Counted from the stretch's first letter, positions 25,671-34,326 are shown. The stretch is 64,000 nt of DNA from Oscillospiraceae bacterium (GCA_015066105.1 SVOY01000002.1:95034-159033), one strand, 5' to 3'. Notes: a model not told the origin generated them from the letters alone. Program-made: numbers and translations.

Positions 25671-27008
25671 TTACTGATTAAGATATTGCTTTAAATTTTC
25701 AAGCTCCTCACCAACGCTTCCCGAATTGACGAGAAAATGCTGCGTTGAAAAAAGGGCAAAGCCGTCACCGCCCACGCTTCTTATATGCCTGACCTGGCGT
25801 GTGATTATATCGGTGCTTTGCTGCCATTCGTTTTTTCCCGTGCCGGCAAAGCTGTCCTCAGTGCCCGACTTGTAAAGAGCAAGGCCTACGGGCATTTTTA
25901 CGCTATCTGCCTTAAGCGCGTACCAGTCTGCCATACATTCCGAAAAGCCGTGGGTCTCATGCTCAAAGCCGAAATATATCTGCGGAATAATCATATCCGC
26001 ATAACCGCCGCCGCACCAGAGAGCAACATCGGCATATAGGCTTGTCTGATTATTGCTTATGTTACCTGCAGGACTTACGGAAAACACCTTATCACGTGCA
26101 CACTGCTTCACGGTTTCGTAAAGGGATTTTACAAGCGTGTTTACGTTTTCTCTGCGCCAGGCATCAAGGCTCAGGCTTCCGCCCCGTGAAAGGTAATTTT
26201 CATACTGTGCCTTATCAAAATCGCCGCAATCGGGCGGATAAAAGTAGTCGTCAATGTGTATTCCCGCAACGGGATAATTCAAAAGCAGCTCCCTTGCGCC
26301 CTCTGTAACAAGCTTCTGTGCCTTTTCTGAGGCCGGATTGAAATAAATCATGCCGCCTACCACGGCAACATCCTCACAGGAGTTTTCATTATACCACTGC
26401 CTTGCCTTATTGTTAAGGCTTAGTTCGTTTATGTCTGTGCCGTTATGCACTCTGTAGGGATTTACCCAGGCGTGCACTCTTACAGAATAACGGCCCATAA
26501 CCTCACAGATTACCTCAAGCTGGTCAAAGGGTGCCTCCTCCCCCTGCTTTACGCCTGCATAAACAGAGGTTGGATAAACACTGCTTTTGTAAAGGGCATC
26601 GGCATAGGGCCTTACCTGCACAAAGGCATCGGTGATGCCGTACTGCTGAAAAATACGGCACAGCGAGTCTATATAAGCGGCATATTCTTCTTCGGTATCT
26701 CTGCTGCCGTCAACGTCAATTTCATAATAGCTCAGCCATACCCCTCTGAATTCACCGTCGGCAACATCGGCGGACACATACTGTCCTTCGGCCCCGGCAG
26801 AGGTTGTCGCGGCTGTGTCGGGCTCTTTTTCATCGGTGTTGTTATCAAAGGAAAGAAGTCCGTACTCTGTTGTTGAAGTATCGTTAAAAATATAGCCGTC
26901 TGTAAAATCAACAAGCGGCTGTGTTGTTTCACCGTAGGGCATGGCGGCTTTTCCGCACCCCGAAAAAAACAGCAATATAACAAAAATGCAGGGAAAAACC
27001 TTTTTCAT
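25671..27008 (-). CDS. YngK-like lipoprotein, GH-like TIM barrel (GHL10/DUF187)
   Basis: Lipoprotein signal with lipobox FFSGC (about residues 18-22), then a linker. A TIM-barrel glycosidase-like domain follows from about residue 85, with FRGVWLSYYEIDV, VRVHAWVNPYRVH and GIHIDDYFYP. Related proteins such as B. subtilis YngK belong to DUF187/GHL10, predicted to act on peptidoglycan or other glycans; the substrate is not established. Asp residues in HIDDYF are probable catalytic candidates. First gene of the pair with the amidase. Confidence 0.85.
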   Translation of the reverse strand: MKKVFPCIFVILLFFSGCGKAAMPYGETTQPLVDFTDGYIFNDTSTTEYGLLSFDNNTDEKEPDTAATTSAGAEGQYVSADVADGEFRGVWLSYYEIDVDGSRDTEEEYAAYIDSLCRIFQQYGITDAFVQVRPYADALYKSSVYPTSVYAGVKQGEEAPFDQLEVICEVMGRYSVRVHAWVNPYRVHNGTDINELSLNNKARQWYNENSCEDVAVVGGMIYFNPASEKAQKLVTEGARELLLNYPVAGIHIDDYFYPPDCGDFDKAQYENYLSRGGSLSLDAWRRENVNTLVKSLYETVKQCARDKVFSVSPAGNISNNQTSLYADVALWCGGGYADMIIPQIYFGFEHETHGFSECMADWYALKADSVKMPVGLALYKSGTEDSFAGTGKNEWQQSTDIITRQVRHIRSVGGDGFALFSTQHFLVNSGSVGEELENLKQYLNQ

Positions 27009-27020
27009 TAACCGTTCTCC

Positions 27021-27049
27021 TTGACAATAATGAGAAAAACACTTACAAT
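27021..27049 (+). promoter_or_regulatory. Promoter of the small zinc-ribbon/DUF1294 operon
   Basis: TTGACA (27021-27026), 17 bp, TACAAT (27044-27049), followed by a GGAGGT ribosome binding site at 27070. Confidence 0.8.
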
Positions 27050-27082
27050 AGCATTAAACAAGCTGCTATGGAGGTAACCGTT

Positions 27083-27367
27083 ATGGCAATAAGCACAGTC
27101 AACAAGCTCAACACAACAGATGAGGGCTTCAGCGAGAATATATGCTGTCCCGTTTGTGAAAAAAACGTTTCACTGAGACTTTTTTCCACTGAGGACACCA
27201 CAATTTTTGCAAAAATCGCAAAGGACGACAAGGACCTTGCAATAGCCGTCTGCCCGAACTGCAGTACGGTTTTCTCCGTAAATAAAAACTATATGAACGA
27301 AAAAAGAAACGGCACCTTTGTGACCATCACAAAGGAAGACCTTAAAATTATCGTAAAAGCAAAATGA
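27083..27367 (+). CDS. Small zinc-ribbon protein, function unknown
   Basis: Protein of 94 residues with two Cys pairs, ICCPVCEK near residue 22 and VCPNCSTV near residue 59, which should form a zinc ribbon. The C-terminus (GTFVTITKEDLKIIVKAK) is basic. No other domain recognised. The ATG at 27083 is selected because GGAGGT is seven bases upstream; an ATG at 27068 would precede that site. It overlaps the next gene by four bases (ATGA). Confidence 0.7.
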   Translation: MAISTVNKLNTTDEGFSENICCPVCEKNVSLRLFSTEDTTIFAKIAKDDKDLAIAVCPNCSTVFSVNKNYMNEKRNGTFVTITKEDLKIIVKAK

Positions 27368-27654
27368 GTAAAGAGCTTTTTTATGCCGCCCTTATTTATC
27401 TTGCCTTGATTTCCGTTGTTACCGCCGCCGTTACCGCGGCCGATAAAATCAAAGCAAAAAAGGGCTCCTTCAGGGTGCCCGAAAGCACACTTATGCTTCT
27501 GGCCCTGCTTGGCGGAGGCGTGGCGGAATACACGGTAATGCGGCTTATCCGTCACAAAACTCTCCACAAAAAATTTATGCTCGGCCTGCCCCTTATCATA
27601 ATTTTTCAGCTTGTTGCGATTATACTTCTTTATTCACGCTATATTTTACATTAA
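27364..27654 (+). CDS. DUF1294 membrane protein
   Basis: A 96-residue protein with three hydrophobic segments and the DUF1294 pattern: DKIKAKKGSFRVPESTL, LLALLGGGVAEYTVM, and a C-terminal LRHKTLHKKF-like segment. Function unknown. It is translationally coupled to the zinc-ribbon gene upstream. Confidence 0.85.
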   Translation: MSKELFYAALIYLALISVVTAAVTAADKIKAKKGSFRVPESTLMLLALLGGGVAEYTVMRLIRHKTLHKKFMLGLPLIIIFQLVAIILLYSRYILH

Positions 27655-27688
27655 AATCAGCCACCTGACAAGATGGCTGATTTTTTTT
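27653..27688. terminator. Terminator between convergent DUF1294 and SPOCS genes
   Basis: AAAATCAGCCA and TGGCTGATTTT form an 11-bp stem with an eight-T tail on the plus strand and an AT-rich stretch on the other strand. Confidence 0.85.
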
Positions 27689-27698
27689 AACAGAATTT

Positions 27699-29231
27699 TT
27701 ACACGCAGGGTATAAGCAGCATAGCTTTTTCGGCAACGGTCTGAGTTTTAAGTCCGTTTTCCTGCATAATGAGCTCCACCGTGGAATTATGCTCTCTTGC
27801 AATTTCCCACAGCTCCTCGCCCTTATCAGCAAAATAAAGGGAAAGGGCGGCCTCGTTGCTTCTGAGCGGCTTATCCTCAAAAACGGTAAGCTCTCTTAAT
27901 ATTTTTCCGTCGTAATTACTGCAAACGCTGCCCTCAACTCTGAAATCCAGGGTAAGCTCCGCACTGTCCTTTGAAAATGAGCTTACGCATACTCCGAGGC
28001 TTTCCACGCTGAAATCGGCAAAGGGCTCGGTGCATTTTTTTACAATTGAATAATCAAAAGCAAAGTCAAGATTTTTTTCCTGACAGCAGGGCACCCCGTT
28101 TTCGTCGGTGTACATTATAAACATAAGGGCACTGCAGTCAAACTGCGCCTTATCCCCGGTGCACCTTACGCTTTTTGTAATTCCCGTACAGCTTACAAAG
28201 CATATTTCCTTTACCGGTGAGGAAAGCTCAATTTCTCCCTTAATCTGCCTTGCCTCGCTTATTTCTCTGACGGGACAGATAAAATAAGGATTTTCAAATC
28301 TCTCCTTAATTTCAAAATCGGTGCAATAGCAATCGGTGATTACCTCAATATCCTTTTTCTCAAAGCCTTCAATAAAGGCACTGACTCTGAGAGCTATATC
28401 AACAAGGCGGTTACTGCCCGAGGAATCTGCCTTGACACTGCAAAGCTGCTGACAGACCCTGAGCTTAATTTTGCAAAGGGCCGTATCCTCAAGCTGACGA
28501 AGGTCTATAATCTGACTTATCGGCATTGAATGAGAAAATGAGTGAAGCTCGTTTTTTCCGCCTTCCGTAAGGTAGCAGATATCCGTCACCGCCTCGCCCT
28601 TTATAAGCAGCTTGCCTGAGGAAAGCTTGTGGCTGACATTAACCGCACGGCTTGAGCAGCCTATAATTTTGCCCACGGGCGGATGCTCGCTGTTGAGTGC
28701 AACCGTTTCTGCCATATCAAAGGTCTTTTCTGCAAAGCATAGGCTGTTTTCACAGCTCACCTTCTGAGCTTTAACCTGTATACAGTCCTTTTCCGCCCTG
28801 AGGGCATAGCTTTCCTGCCTTGCGCCGTAGCAGGAAAAAATAGTGCTGATGCTTGCGTTTACGGCAATTTTTCTTTGACTTACGGCACGGCAGTTTACAA
28901 AATCAACGGCACAAAGGGCAGTTACCGCCGTTTCGGGAGAAATATCCTTGAAGGTGACCGAAGCGGACAGGTCACAGTTTTTTTCATAAACGTCAATTCT
29001 GTCGCCCTCGGCAAGATAAACCACCCTTACGGTACCCGTGCCCTTGGCGTTCACCCTTTCACCCGAAAGGCTGACGGTGTGCACCCCGGGCTCAACGGTG
29101 CACCTTAATATTTTTTTGATATCGGCACAGTAATCGGGCAGGGTTATATCTGTATCCAGCTTTTGTTCAAAGGATGCTTCCTTCAGCTTACCGCCCGTTC
29201 TGACACTTTCCTTGTTAAGCTCAAAGCTCAT
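27699..29231 (-). CDS. SPOCS (DUF3794) and LysM domain protein, probable spore coat/cortex factor
   Basis: A 510-residue protein with repeated SPOCS/DUF3794 modules; the first starts around residue 30 with LPDYCADIKKILRC. A C-terminal LysM domain (about 462-508) contains GEELWEIAREHNSTVELIM. This arrangement resembles SipL of Clostridioides difficile, which ties the spore coat morphogenetic protein SpoIVA to the forespore. No signal peptide, fitting a mother-cell protein. No clear vegetative promoter was found upstream; sporulation sigma control is plausible but not demonstrated. Confidence 0.85.
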   Translation of the reverse strand: MSFELNKESVRTGGKLKEASFEQKLDTDITLPDYCADIKKILRCTVEPGVHTVSLSGERVNAKGTGTVRVVYLAEGDRIDVYEKNCDLSASVTFKDISPETAVTALCAVDFVNCRAVSQRKIAVNASISTIFSCYGARQESYALRAEKDCIQVKAQKVSCENSLCFAEKTFDMAETVALNSEHPPVGKIIGCSSRAVNVSHKLSSGKLLIKGEAVTDICYLTEGGKNELHSFSHSMPISQIIDLRQLEDTALCKIKLRVCQQLCSVKADSSGSNRLVDIALRVSAFIEGFEKKDIEVITDCYCTDFEIKERFENPYFICPVREISEARQIKGEIELSSPVKEICFVSCTGITKSVRCTGDKAQFDCSALMFIMYTDENGVPCCQEKNLDFAFDYSIVKKCTEPFADFSVESLGVCVSSFSKDSAELTLDFRVEGSVCSNYDGKILRELTVFEDKPLRSNEAALSLYFADKGEELWEIAREHNSTVELIMQENGLKTQTVAEKAMLLIPCV

Positions 29232-29264
29232 TTTTTACCAGCTCCTTTTAAATTCTTTACATTC

Positions 29265-29289
29265 ATTTATATTTTCGGAAAATATAAAT
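29265..29289. promoter_or_regulatory. Perfect AT-rich palindrome between divergent genes
   Basis: ATTTATATTTT-CGG-AAAATATAAAT: 11-bp perfect arms, 29 bp upstream of the -35 of the GH3 promoter and 34 bp from the SPOCS start. It could be an operator for either gene; no regulator is identified. Confidence 0.4.
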
Positions 29290-29317
29290 TATTCTCAAAG
29301 TTTTTTTATTTATGTTA

Positions 29318-29346
29318 TTGAAATTCATATAAAAAGCGTGTAAAAT
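29318..29346 (+). promoter_or_regulatory. Promoter of the GH3-acyltransferase pair
   Basis: TTGAAA (29318-29323), 17 bp, TAAAAT (29341-29346), 48 bp upstream of the chosen start. Confidence 0.7.
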
Positions 29347-29394
29347 TTTTATGTGTATTCTTACGCATATTTTTCAGATATCGGAGAAATGAAA

Positions 29395-31101
29395 ATGATA
29401 AGTAAAATATTACGTCCCCTTTTTACGGGCTACGGCGGCCTTGTGGGTATTTGCGAGCATATTAAGCTTTACATCTATGCCTCACACGGCAAAAAAAAGC
29501 AGGAAAAGGTTCTGTTAAAGCTGATGAAGGACAACAAAACCACCGAATACGGCAAAAAGGTCGGCTTTGACAAGGTGCACAGCATAGAGGATTATCAGCG
29601 CATTGTTCCCCTTTCGGGCTACCTTGATTATGAGGATTACGTAATGCGTATGGCAAACGGCGAAAAGGGCCTTATCACCAACCGCCTTATCCGCCGCTTC
29701 ACCGAATCCTCGGGCAGTACGGGCAGAAGCAAGCTTGTTCCCCTTTCCGGCTTTTCGGAGTGGACAATTATGTGCTTTTCCTTCAGTGCGCCCATTGGCT
29801 GTGCGGTAAAGTATTTCTTTAAAGAAAAGCACAAACCCCTGCCTCCTCAGCGCGGACTTCTCACCGCAGAGGTGAACTACAGAAGACTCCCCGGCGGCAG
29901 AACGGTAAGCTGTCTTTCCTCAATTCCCTTCCTCAATATGAAGCCGATTGTAAAATTCTACACCTCTTCACCCAAGGAGGTTATGTTCCCCGACCCCGAC
30001 GTTGATATGGATATGCACTATGTAAAGCTCCGCTTTGCCCTGCAGGACAGTGACATCAGCTATCTGGGCACAATATTTATCACCACCCTTGAGTCAATGT
30101 TCTTTTACCTTGAGGAAAACTGGCAGATGCTCTGTGACGACATTGAAAAGGGCACAATAAACGAAAACGTACGAATCCCTGCCGATATAAGAGCAAGGCT
30201 TGAAAAGAGACTCAGGCCCCGTAAAAAAAGAGCAGATTTTCTGCGCAGGGAATTTGAAAAGGGCTTTGACGAGTCACCGATTATACCGAGAATATGGCCC
30301 AAATGCGGCTGGATGTACGGTATGGGCACGGGTGCACTCTCCCACTATCAGCAAAGGCTCAGACGCTACATAGGCGAGGATATGCCCGTGCACTACTGCG
30401 GCTACGCGGCAACGGAGGCACTTATGGCGGTGCCCGTTGAGGTAAACTCCTATGAGTACGTTATGCTTCCGCAGAACGGCTTTTACGAATTCCTGCCCCT
30501 TGATGCACCCGAGGGCACAAGGCCTCTCACTGCAGGTGAGGTTGAGGTCGGCAAGGAATACGAGCTTATTCTCACAAACCTCAGCGGCTTTTACCGCTAC
30601 AGAATTGAGGACGTTGTGAAGGTTACGGGCTTTTTCAAGGAGATGCCCAAGGTCACCTTCTGCTACCGACTCAATCAGATTGCAAACATAAGCGGCGAAA
30701 AAATCAACCAGCTTGCATTTGACGAAATTGTGGGCAATTTCAGCGAAAAAATGAATGAAATGTTTGTCGGCTACAGCATTTATCCCGACAGAACAACCTC
30801 TCCCGGCCATTACGTGCTTCTTGTTGAGGGCACAAATGAGCACACAAAGCAGGACGAGGCCCTTTACGGCGAGGAATTTGAAAAGAGCCTTTGTGCCGGT
30901 AATGTTTCCGTCGGCCCGCTTATCAAAAGCGGCGCCCTCGGCCACTGTGAGGTAAAATTCCTTAAGCACGGCACCTATGACGAATACCGCGAAATGCTGA
31001 GAAAAAACGGCGCCAACCTTAATCAGATTAAGCCTATCAAGGTTATAAACTCAGAGGAAAGAAAAAATTTCTTCTTTGAGCACTGTATTTTCAAGGCGTA
31101 A
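29395..31101 (+). CDS. GH3 (auxin-responsive) family acyl-adenylating enzyme
   Basis: A 568-residue protein of the GH3 branch of the adenylate-forming superfamily. In plants GH3 enzymes activate a carboxylic acid with ATP and join it to an amino acid; bacterial members are mostly uncharacterised. Visible motifs are the ATP loop ESSGSTGRSKLVPL (about residue 105), MGTGALSHYQQRL, YCGYAATEALMAVP (about 338-351) and the hinge LILTNLSGFYRYRIEDVV near 395. The start at 29395 is nine bases after GGAGA; an ATG six bases earlier is possible. It is followed 45 bp later by a condensation-like acyltransferase, suggesting that the activated acyl group is passed on. Confidence 0.85.
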   Translation: MISKILRPLFTGYGGLVGICEHIKLYIYASHGKKKQEKVLLKLMKDNKTTEYGKKVGFDKVHSIEDYQRIVPLSGYLDYEDYVMRMANGEKGLITNRLIRRFTESSGSTGRSKLVPLSGFSEWTIMCFSFSAPIGCAVKYFFKEKHKPLPPQRGLLTAEVNYRRLPGGRTVSCLSSIPFLNMKPIVKFYTSSPKEVMFPDPDVDMDMHYVKLRFALQDSDISYLGTIFITTLESMFFYLEENWQMLCDDIEKGTINENVRIPADIRARLEKRLRPRKKRADFLRREFEKGFDESPIIPRIWPKCGWMYGMGTGALSHYQQRLRRYIGEDMPVHYCGYAATEALMAVPVEVNSYEYVMLPQNGFYEFLPLDAPEGTRPLTAGEVEVGKEYELILTNLSGFYRYRIEDVVKVTGFFKEMPKVTFCYRLNQIANISGEKINQLAFDEIVGNFSEKMNEMFVGYSIYPDRTTSPGHYVLLVEGTNEHTKQDEALYGEEFEKSLCAGNVSVGPLIKSGALGHCEVKFLKHGTYDEYREMLRKNGANLNQIKPIKVINSEERKNFFFEHCIFKA

Positions 31102-31146
31102 GGCCTGCATTATACGGCCCACGGCCCTCTCAGACGAGGTGAAATT

Positions 31147-32421
31147 ATGAAAACAAAACTTAAAGCCGAAATGTACGACAAGGTGAATTTTATGTGCCGC
31201 TGTTATATGGACAGAATTGCACGCTTTTGCCTTTACTATGATTTCGTTCCCGATGAAGCCGCCTTAAAAAAAGCTCTTGCGGCACTTTACGAGGCTTCAC
31301 CCGTTTTTCATTCACGCTTTGTGAATAATCCTATAAACCCCTACTGGCTTGTAAGCGATTACAGAATAGAGGATTCGCTTACCTTTGAAAAGGCTGAGGA
31401 TATTGAAAAGGCCGCCTACAGTTTTCTCATAAAGGGAATTGATATAAAAGAAACCACTCAGATGAAAATTGCCGTTTTTCATAAGAACGGAAAATGCGCT
31501 GTCTGCTTCAGGTGGAATCATATGCTCATTGACGGCGGCGGCTTTAAGCAGCTTGCAAGAGACCTTTTCAGAGCCTACGGTGAAATTATCAAAGACGGCA
31601 GCTGCAGGAATAATTTTCTCACGGGGTCAAGAGCCTATACTGAGGTTTATGCCGATTTTGACAGGGATAAAAAGAAAAGGGCAAAGTCGCAGCTTCTCGG
31701 CAAATCAGCCCACGAAAAAAAGACACTGCCCTTTACGAAAAAAGGCAGGGCTGACAAAAACATCCTCATTTTAAAAAGGATTGATGCCGACACCTTTACC
31801 TCAGCCGCCGCAAGGGGCAAGAGCCTCGGTGCCACGGCGAACGATGTGCTTGTTGCCGCTTATATAAGAAGCGCCTGCAAGCTTATCGGCTGTGACAAGG
31901 ATGAAAAAATGTGTGTTTCCTGTGCCGTGGATTTAAGGCGGCATATGAAAAATCCCGACCGCATCGGCTACACAAACCACACCACCTTTATGCCCTGCAC
32001 GGTGAACGGAATGGGAGAAGCAATGGCTGACACGGTGAAAGCCGTTGCCGAATGTAACAGAGAAAACAAAAAAGACCCGTTTCTGGGTCTTCACGGCTTG
32101 CCGCTTTTAAATTTTGCTTACAGTGCTATGACATACCTTCAGGCAGAGCCAACGGTAAGGCTCTTTTACGCAAACGCAAACCTTGCGCTGAGCAATGTGG
32201 GCAAGGTTGACAAAAGGCTCTTTTCCCTTGACGGCAATGAGCCGACTGATGCCTTTGTTGCAGGCGGTGCAAAGGTAAAGCCCTGCGCCGCGGTAAATGC
32301 GCTTACCGTTGACGGAAGGCTGACGCTTACAATGACCATTCAGGGCACGGATGAGGACAAGGCGATGGTTGAAAGATTTTTTGAGGGAATGGAAGAAGAG
32401 CTGAAAAGCTTGAATAATTAA
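31147..32421 (+). CDS. Condensation-domain/CoA-acyltransferase-superfamily protein
   Basis: A 424-residue cytoplasmic protein of the chloramphenicol-acetyltransferase/condensation fold. The active-site segment reads WNHMLIDGGGFKQL (about residues 121-134), i.e. the HHxxxDG motif with Asn at the first His but the catalytic second His retained. A second landmark, the DFGWG-equivalent, is near LALSNVGKVDKRLF (about 348). Relatives include alcohol O-acyltransferases, wax-ester synthases and stand-alone NRPS condensation domains. Pairing with a GH3 adenylase suggests ester or amide formation from an activated acid. GAGGTGAA is upstream of the start. Confidence 0.75.
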   Translation: MKTKLKAEMYDKVNFMCRCYMDRIARFCLYYDFVPDEAALKKALAALYEASPVFHSRFVNNPINPYWLVSDYRIEDSLTFEKAEDIEKAAYSFLIKGIDIKETTQMKIAVFHKNGKCAVCFRWNHMLIDGGGFKQLARDLFRAYGEIIKDGSCRNNFLTGSRAYTEVYADFDRDKKKRAKSQLLGKSAHEKKTLPFTKKGRADKNILILKRIDADTFTSAAARGKSLGATANDVLVAAYIRSACKLIGCDKDEKMCVSCAVDLRRHMKNPDRIGYTNHTTFMPCTVNGMGEAMADTVKAVAECNRENKKDPFLGLHGLPLLNFAYSAMTYLQAEPTVRLFYANANLALSNVGKVDKRLFSLDGNEPTDAFVAGGAKVKPCAAVNALTVDGRLTLTMTIQGTDEDKAMVERFFEGMEEELKSLNN

Positions 32422-32475
32422 AGTTTTTTTGATTACTTTTTTTTACAAAAAAAGTAATGCCACGCGGCGAGCGAT
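32420..32475 (+). repeat. Palindromic repeat, copy A
   Basis: AAAGTTTTTTTG followed by ATTACTTTTTTT/AAAAAAAGTAAT stem and the tail GCCACGCGGCGAGCGA. It is the same element as copies at 32550-32602 (minus) and 34271-34326 (plus), with paired changes in both stem arms relative to them. It begins at the stop codon of the acyltransferase gene. Confidence 0.65.
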
Positions 32476-32496
32476 AAAATAATATATAAAAGCAAA

Positions 32497-32541
32497 AACA
32501 CCGTTAAGGTACTATCAAAGACCTTAACGGTGTTGCATTTT
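32497..32541. terminator. Strong terminator hairpin between acyltransferase and trpB
   Basis: AACACCGTTAAGGT and ACCTTAACGGTGTT give a perfect 14-bp stem with a 10-base loop, T-rich on both sides, between convergent genes. Confidence 0.88.
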
Positions 32542-32549
32542 TATTATGA

Positions 32550-32602
32550 CCTCGCCGGTCGGGCGTTACCTTTCTTGAAAGAAAGGTAACCCAAAGAACT
32601 TT
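32550..32602 (-). repeat. Palindromic repeat, copy C
   Basis: Minus strand AAAAGTTCTTTGGGTTACC then TTTCTTTCAAGAAA and GGTAACGCCCGACCGGCGAGG. Same element as copies A and B, in opposite orientation, directly downstream of trpB. Confidence 0.65.
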
Positions 32603-32614
32603 TATTGTTTTTTC

Positions 32615-33835
32615 TTATCTTATACCAAAATTCTCAAGCACATAGTCCATGTCCTTGTCGCCGCGGCCGGAAAGGTTGATAAGCACCGAGCCGTGCTCCA
32701 TTGTTTTTGCAAGCTTCATACCGTAGGCAACGGCGTGGGAGCTCTCGATTGCGGGAATAATACCCTCAAGACGGGAAAGCCTGAAGAAGGCATCAATTGT
32801 TTCCTCGTCGTCGATAACGTCGTACTTTACTCTGCCAAGCTCATGAAGGAAGGCGTGCTCGGGACCCGAGGATGGATAGTCAAGGCCGCTTGCAACGGAG
32901 TAAACGGGAGCGGGTTCGCCGTTTTCGTCCTTAAGCATAATGCTGTTAAAGCCGTGCATAATGCCCTCTGTGCCGAATTTGAGCGAGGCGGCGTGGTCGC
33001 CAAGCTTTTCGCCTCTGCCGAGGGGCTCAATGCCGTAAATATCAACGGGGTCATTGAGAAAGCCCGAGAAAAGGCCTGCCGCATTTGAGCCGCCGCCCAC
33101 ACAGGCAACAACCGCACTGGGAAGATGGCCCGTCATTTCAATAAACTGCTCTCTTGCCTCAATGCCGATAACGCTCTGGAAATCGCGCACCATCATGGGG
33201 AAGGGATGAGGGCCGAGAACTGAGCCGATGCAGTAAATAGCATCGTTATATTCCTTACTGTAGGCATCAAAGGCGGCATCAACAGCCTCCTTGAGAGTTT
33301 TGAGGCCGTGAGTGACCTCAACAACATTTGCGCCGAGAATTTTCATTCTTGCAACATTGGGAGCCTGCTTTTTAATATCAACAGAGCCCATATAGATATC
33401 ACATTCAAGGCCGAAGTAAGCGGCGGCTGTTGCAAGGGCAACGCCGTGCTGACCTGCACCTGTTTCGGCAATAACCTTTTTCTTGCCCATATACTTTGCA
33501 AGAAGTGCCTCACCCATACAATGATTGAGCTTATGGGCGCCCGAATGGTTAAGGTCCTCGCGCTTTGCATAAAGCTGAACCTTGCCGCCGAGAGCATCTG
33601 AAAGCCTTTCAAGGTGAGTTACGGGAGTGGGGCGGCCCTGGAACTCCTTTCTGATTCTGCGAAGCTCTGCAATAAACTTGCGTGACTGGCAGATTGAGTA
33701 GTAGGCCTCGGTAATTTCAGCCATAGCCGCCTTAAGCTTATCGTCAACGTATACTCCGCCGTATTTGCCGAAGTAGCCGTCCTTATCGGGATAGTTATTA
33801 AAATAAGTATCAAAATTTACGCCGTTGAATTCCAT
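32615..33835 (-). CDS. trpB: Tryptophan synthase beta chain, encoded alone
   Basis: PLP enzyme joining indole and serine into tryptophan. At 406 residues it is of normal TrpB1 type: [11 protein letters not shown] at the N-terminus, [12 protein letters not shown], the PLP lysine in [14 protein letters not shown] (about residue 99; most TrpB have HTGAHKINN), [10 protein letters not shown], and the GGGSNAAG phosphate loop near 245. No trpA or other trp gene is adjacent. It has its own promoter and a tryptophan-type T-box leader, so its role is probably tryptophan formation from scavenged indole. Confidence 0.94.
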   Translation of the reverse strand: MEFNGVNFDTYFNNYPDKDGYFGKYGGVYVDDKLKAAMAEITEAYYSICQSRKFIAELRRIRKEFQGRPTPVTHLERLSDALGGKVQLYAKREDLNHSGAHKLNHCMGEALLAKYMGKKKVIAETGAGQHGVALATAAAYFGLECDIYMGSVDIKKQAPNVARMKILGANVVEVTHGLKTLKEAVDAAFDAYSKEYNDAIYCIGSVLGPHPFPMMVRDFQSVIGIEAREQFIEMTGHLPSAVVACVGGGSNAAGLFSGFLNDPVDIYGIEPLGRGEKLGDHAASLKFGTEGIMHGFNSIMLKDENGEPAPVYSVASGLDYPSSGPEHAFLHELGRVKYDVIDDEETIDAFFRLSRLEGIIPAIESSHAVAYGMKLAKTMEHGSVLINLSGRGDKDMDYVLENFGIR

Positions 33836-33924
33836 TGTTAATTCCTCCGTTTGTTATATAAAAATATCAGCTGTCATATTATTTGCCATCGCTCTGTAAG
33901 AAGTACCATAATCCGTTCACCTCA

Positions 33925-34200
33925 AAATAAAATTCCCTGACAGAAAACACTTCTGTCAGGGACGAATTAAAATCCGTGGTGCCACCCTGATTCACGGCAA
34001 AGCCGTGCACTTTGCGGAATACCGACATATTCCCGGCAACTGACGTATGCCCGCACGTTGCATTATACTCTGCCAAAAAGGCATTTCCCCTGCACCCTCA
34101 ACGGCCCATTTAACGGTCTGTTTCTTACCCGGATTTCAGCATCCCGGACTCTCTTTGAAGGCATAGCCGTTTTTATCCCCGTCTCAACGGTTTAATATTA
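33925..34200 (-). promoter_or_regulatory. T-box riboswitch, Trp (UGG) specifier, with terminator
   Basis: The minus strand contains the invariant T-box AGGGTGGCACCACGG (33974-33988). Upstream lie an AGAGAGTCCGG stem I region and the pairing AACGGC/GCCGTT, which places TGG (34106-34108) in the specifier loop. Downstream, a CCCTGACAGA stem (33935-33944 with 33952-33961) followed by ATTTTATTTT forms the terminator. Uncharged tRNA-Trp should induce trpB. Together with copy B of the repeat and the promoter, this fills the 510-base gap upstream of trpB. Confidence 0.93.
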
Positions 34201-34210
34201 AATTGGAAAT

Positions 34211-34239
34211 AGTTTAACACTTTGAAGCGAGTTTGTCAA
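34211..34239 (-). promoter_or_regulatory. Promoter of the trpB T-box leader
   Basis: Minus-strand TTGACA (34234-34239), 17 bp, TAAACT (34211-34216), just upstream of the T-box stem I. Confidence 0.75.
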
Positions 34240-34270
34240 GAAATTTTTTTGATTTTACGGCAGACAACGT

Positions 34271-34326
34271 AAAGTTCTTTGGTGTTACCTTTCTTTCAAG
34301 AAAGGTAACACCACGCGCCGAGCGAC
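34271..34326 (+). repeat. Palindromic repeat, copy B
   Basis: AAAGTTCTTTGGT, then GTTACCTTTCTT/AAGAAAGGTAAC stem and ACCACGCGCCGAGCGACA. It lies just downstream of the sigma-factor partner gene (its stop is at 34346) and upstream of trpB. Confidence 0.65.

Noticed and set aside
29395..33835. A tryptophan-conjugating pathway formed by trpB with the GH3/acyltransferase pair
   Set aside because: The genes are convergent, separated by a strong terminator and repeats, and trpB has its own promoter and T-box; adjacency alone is not evidence.
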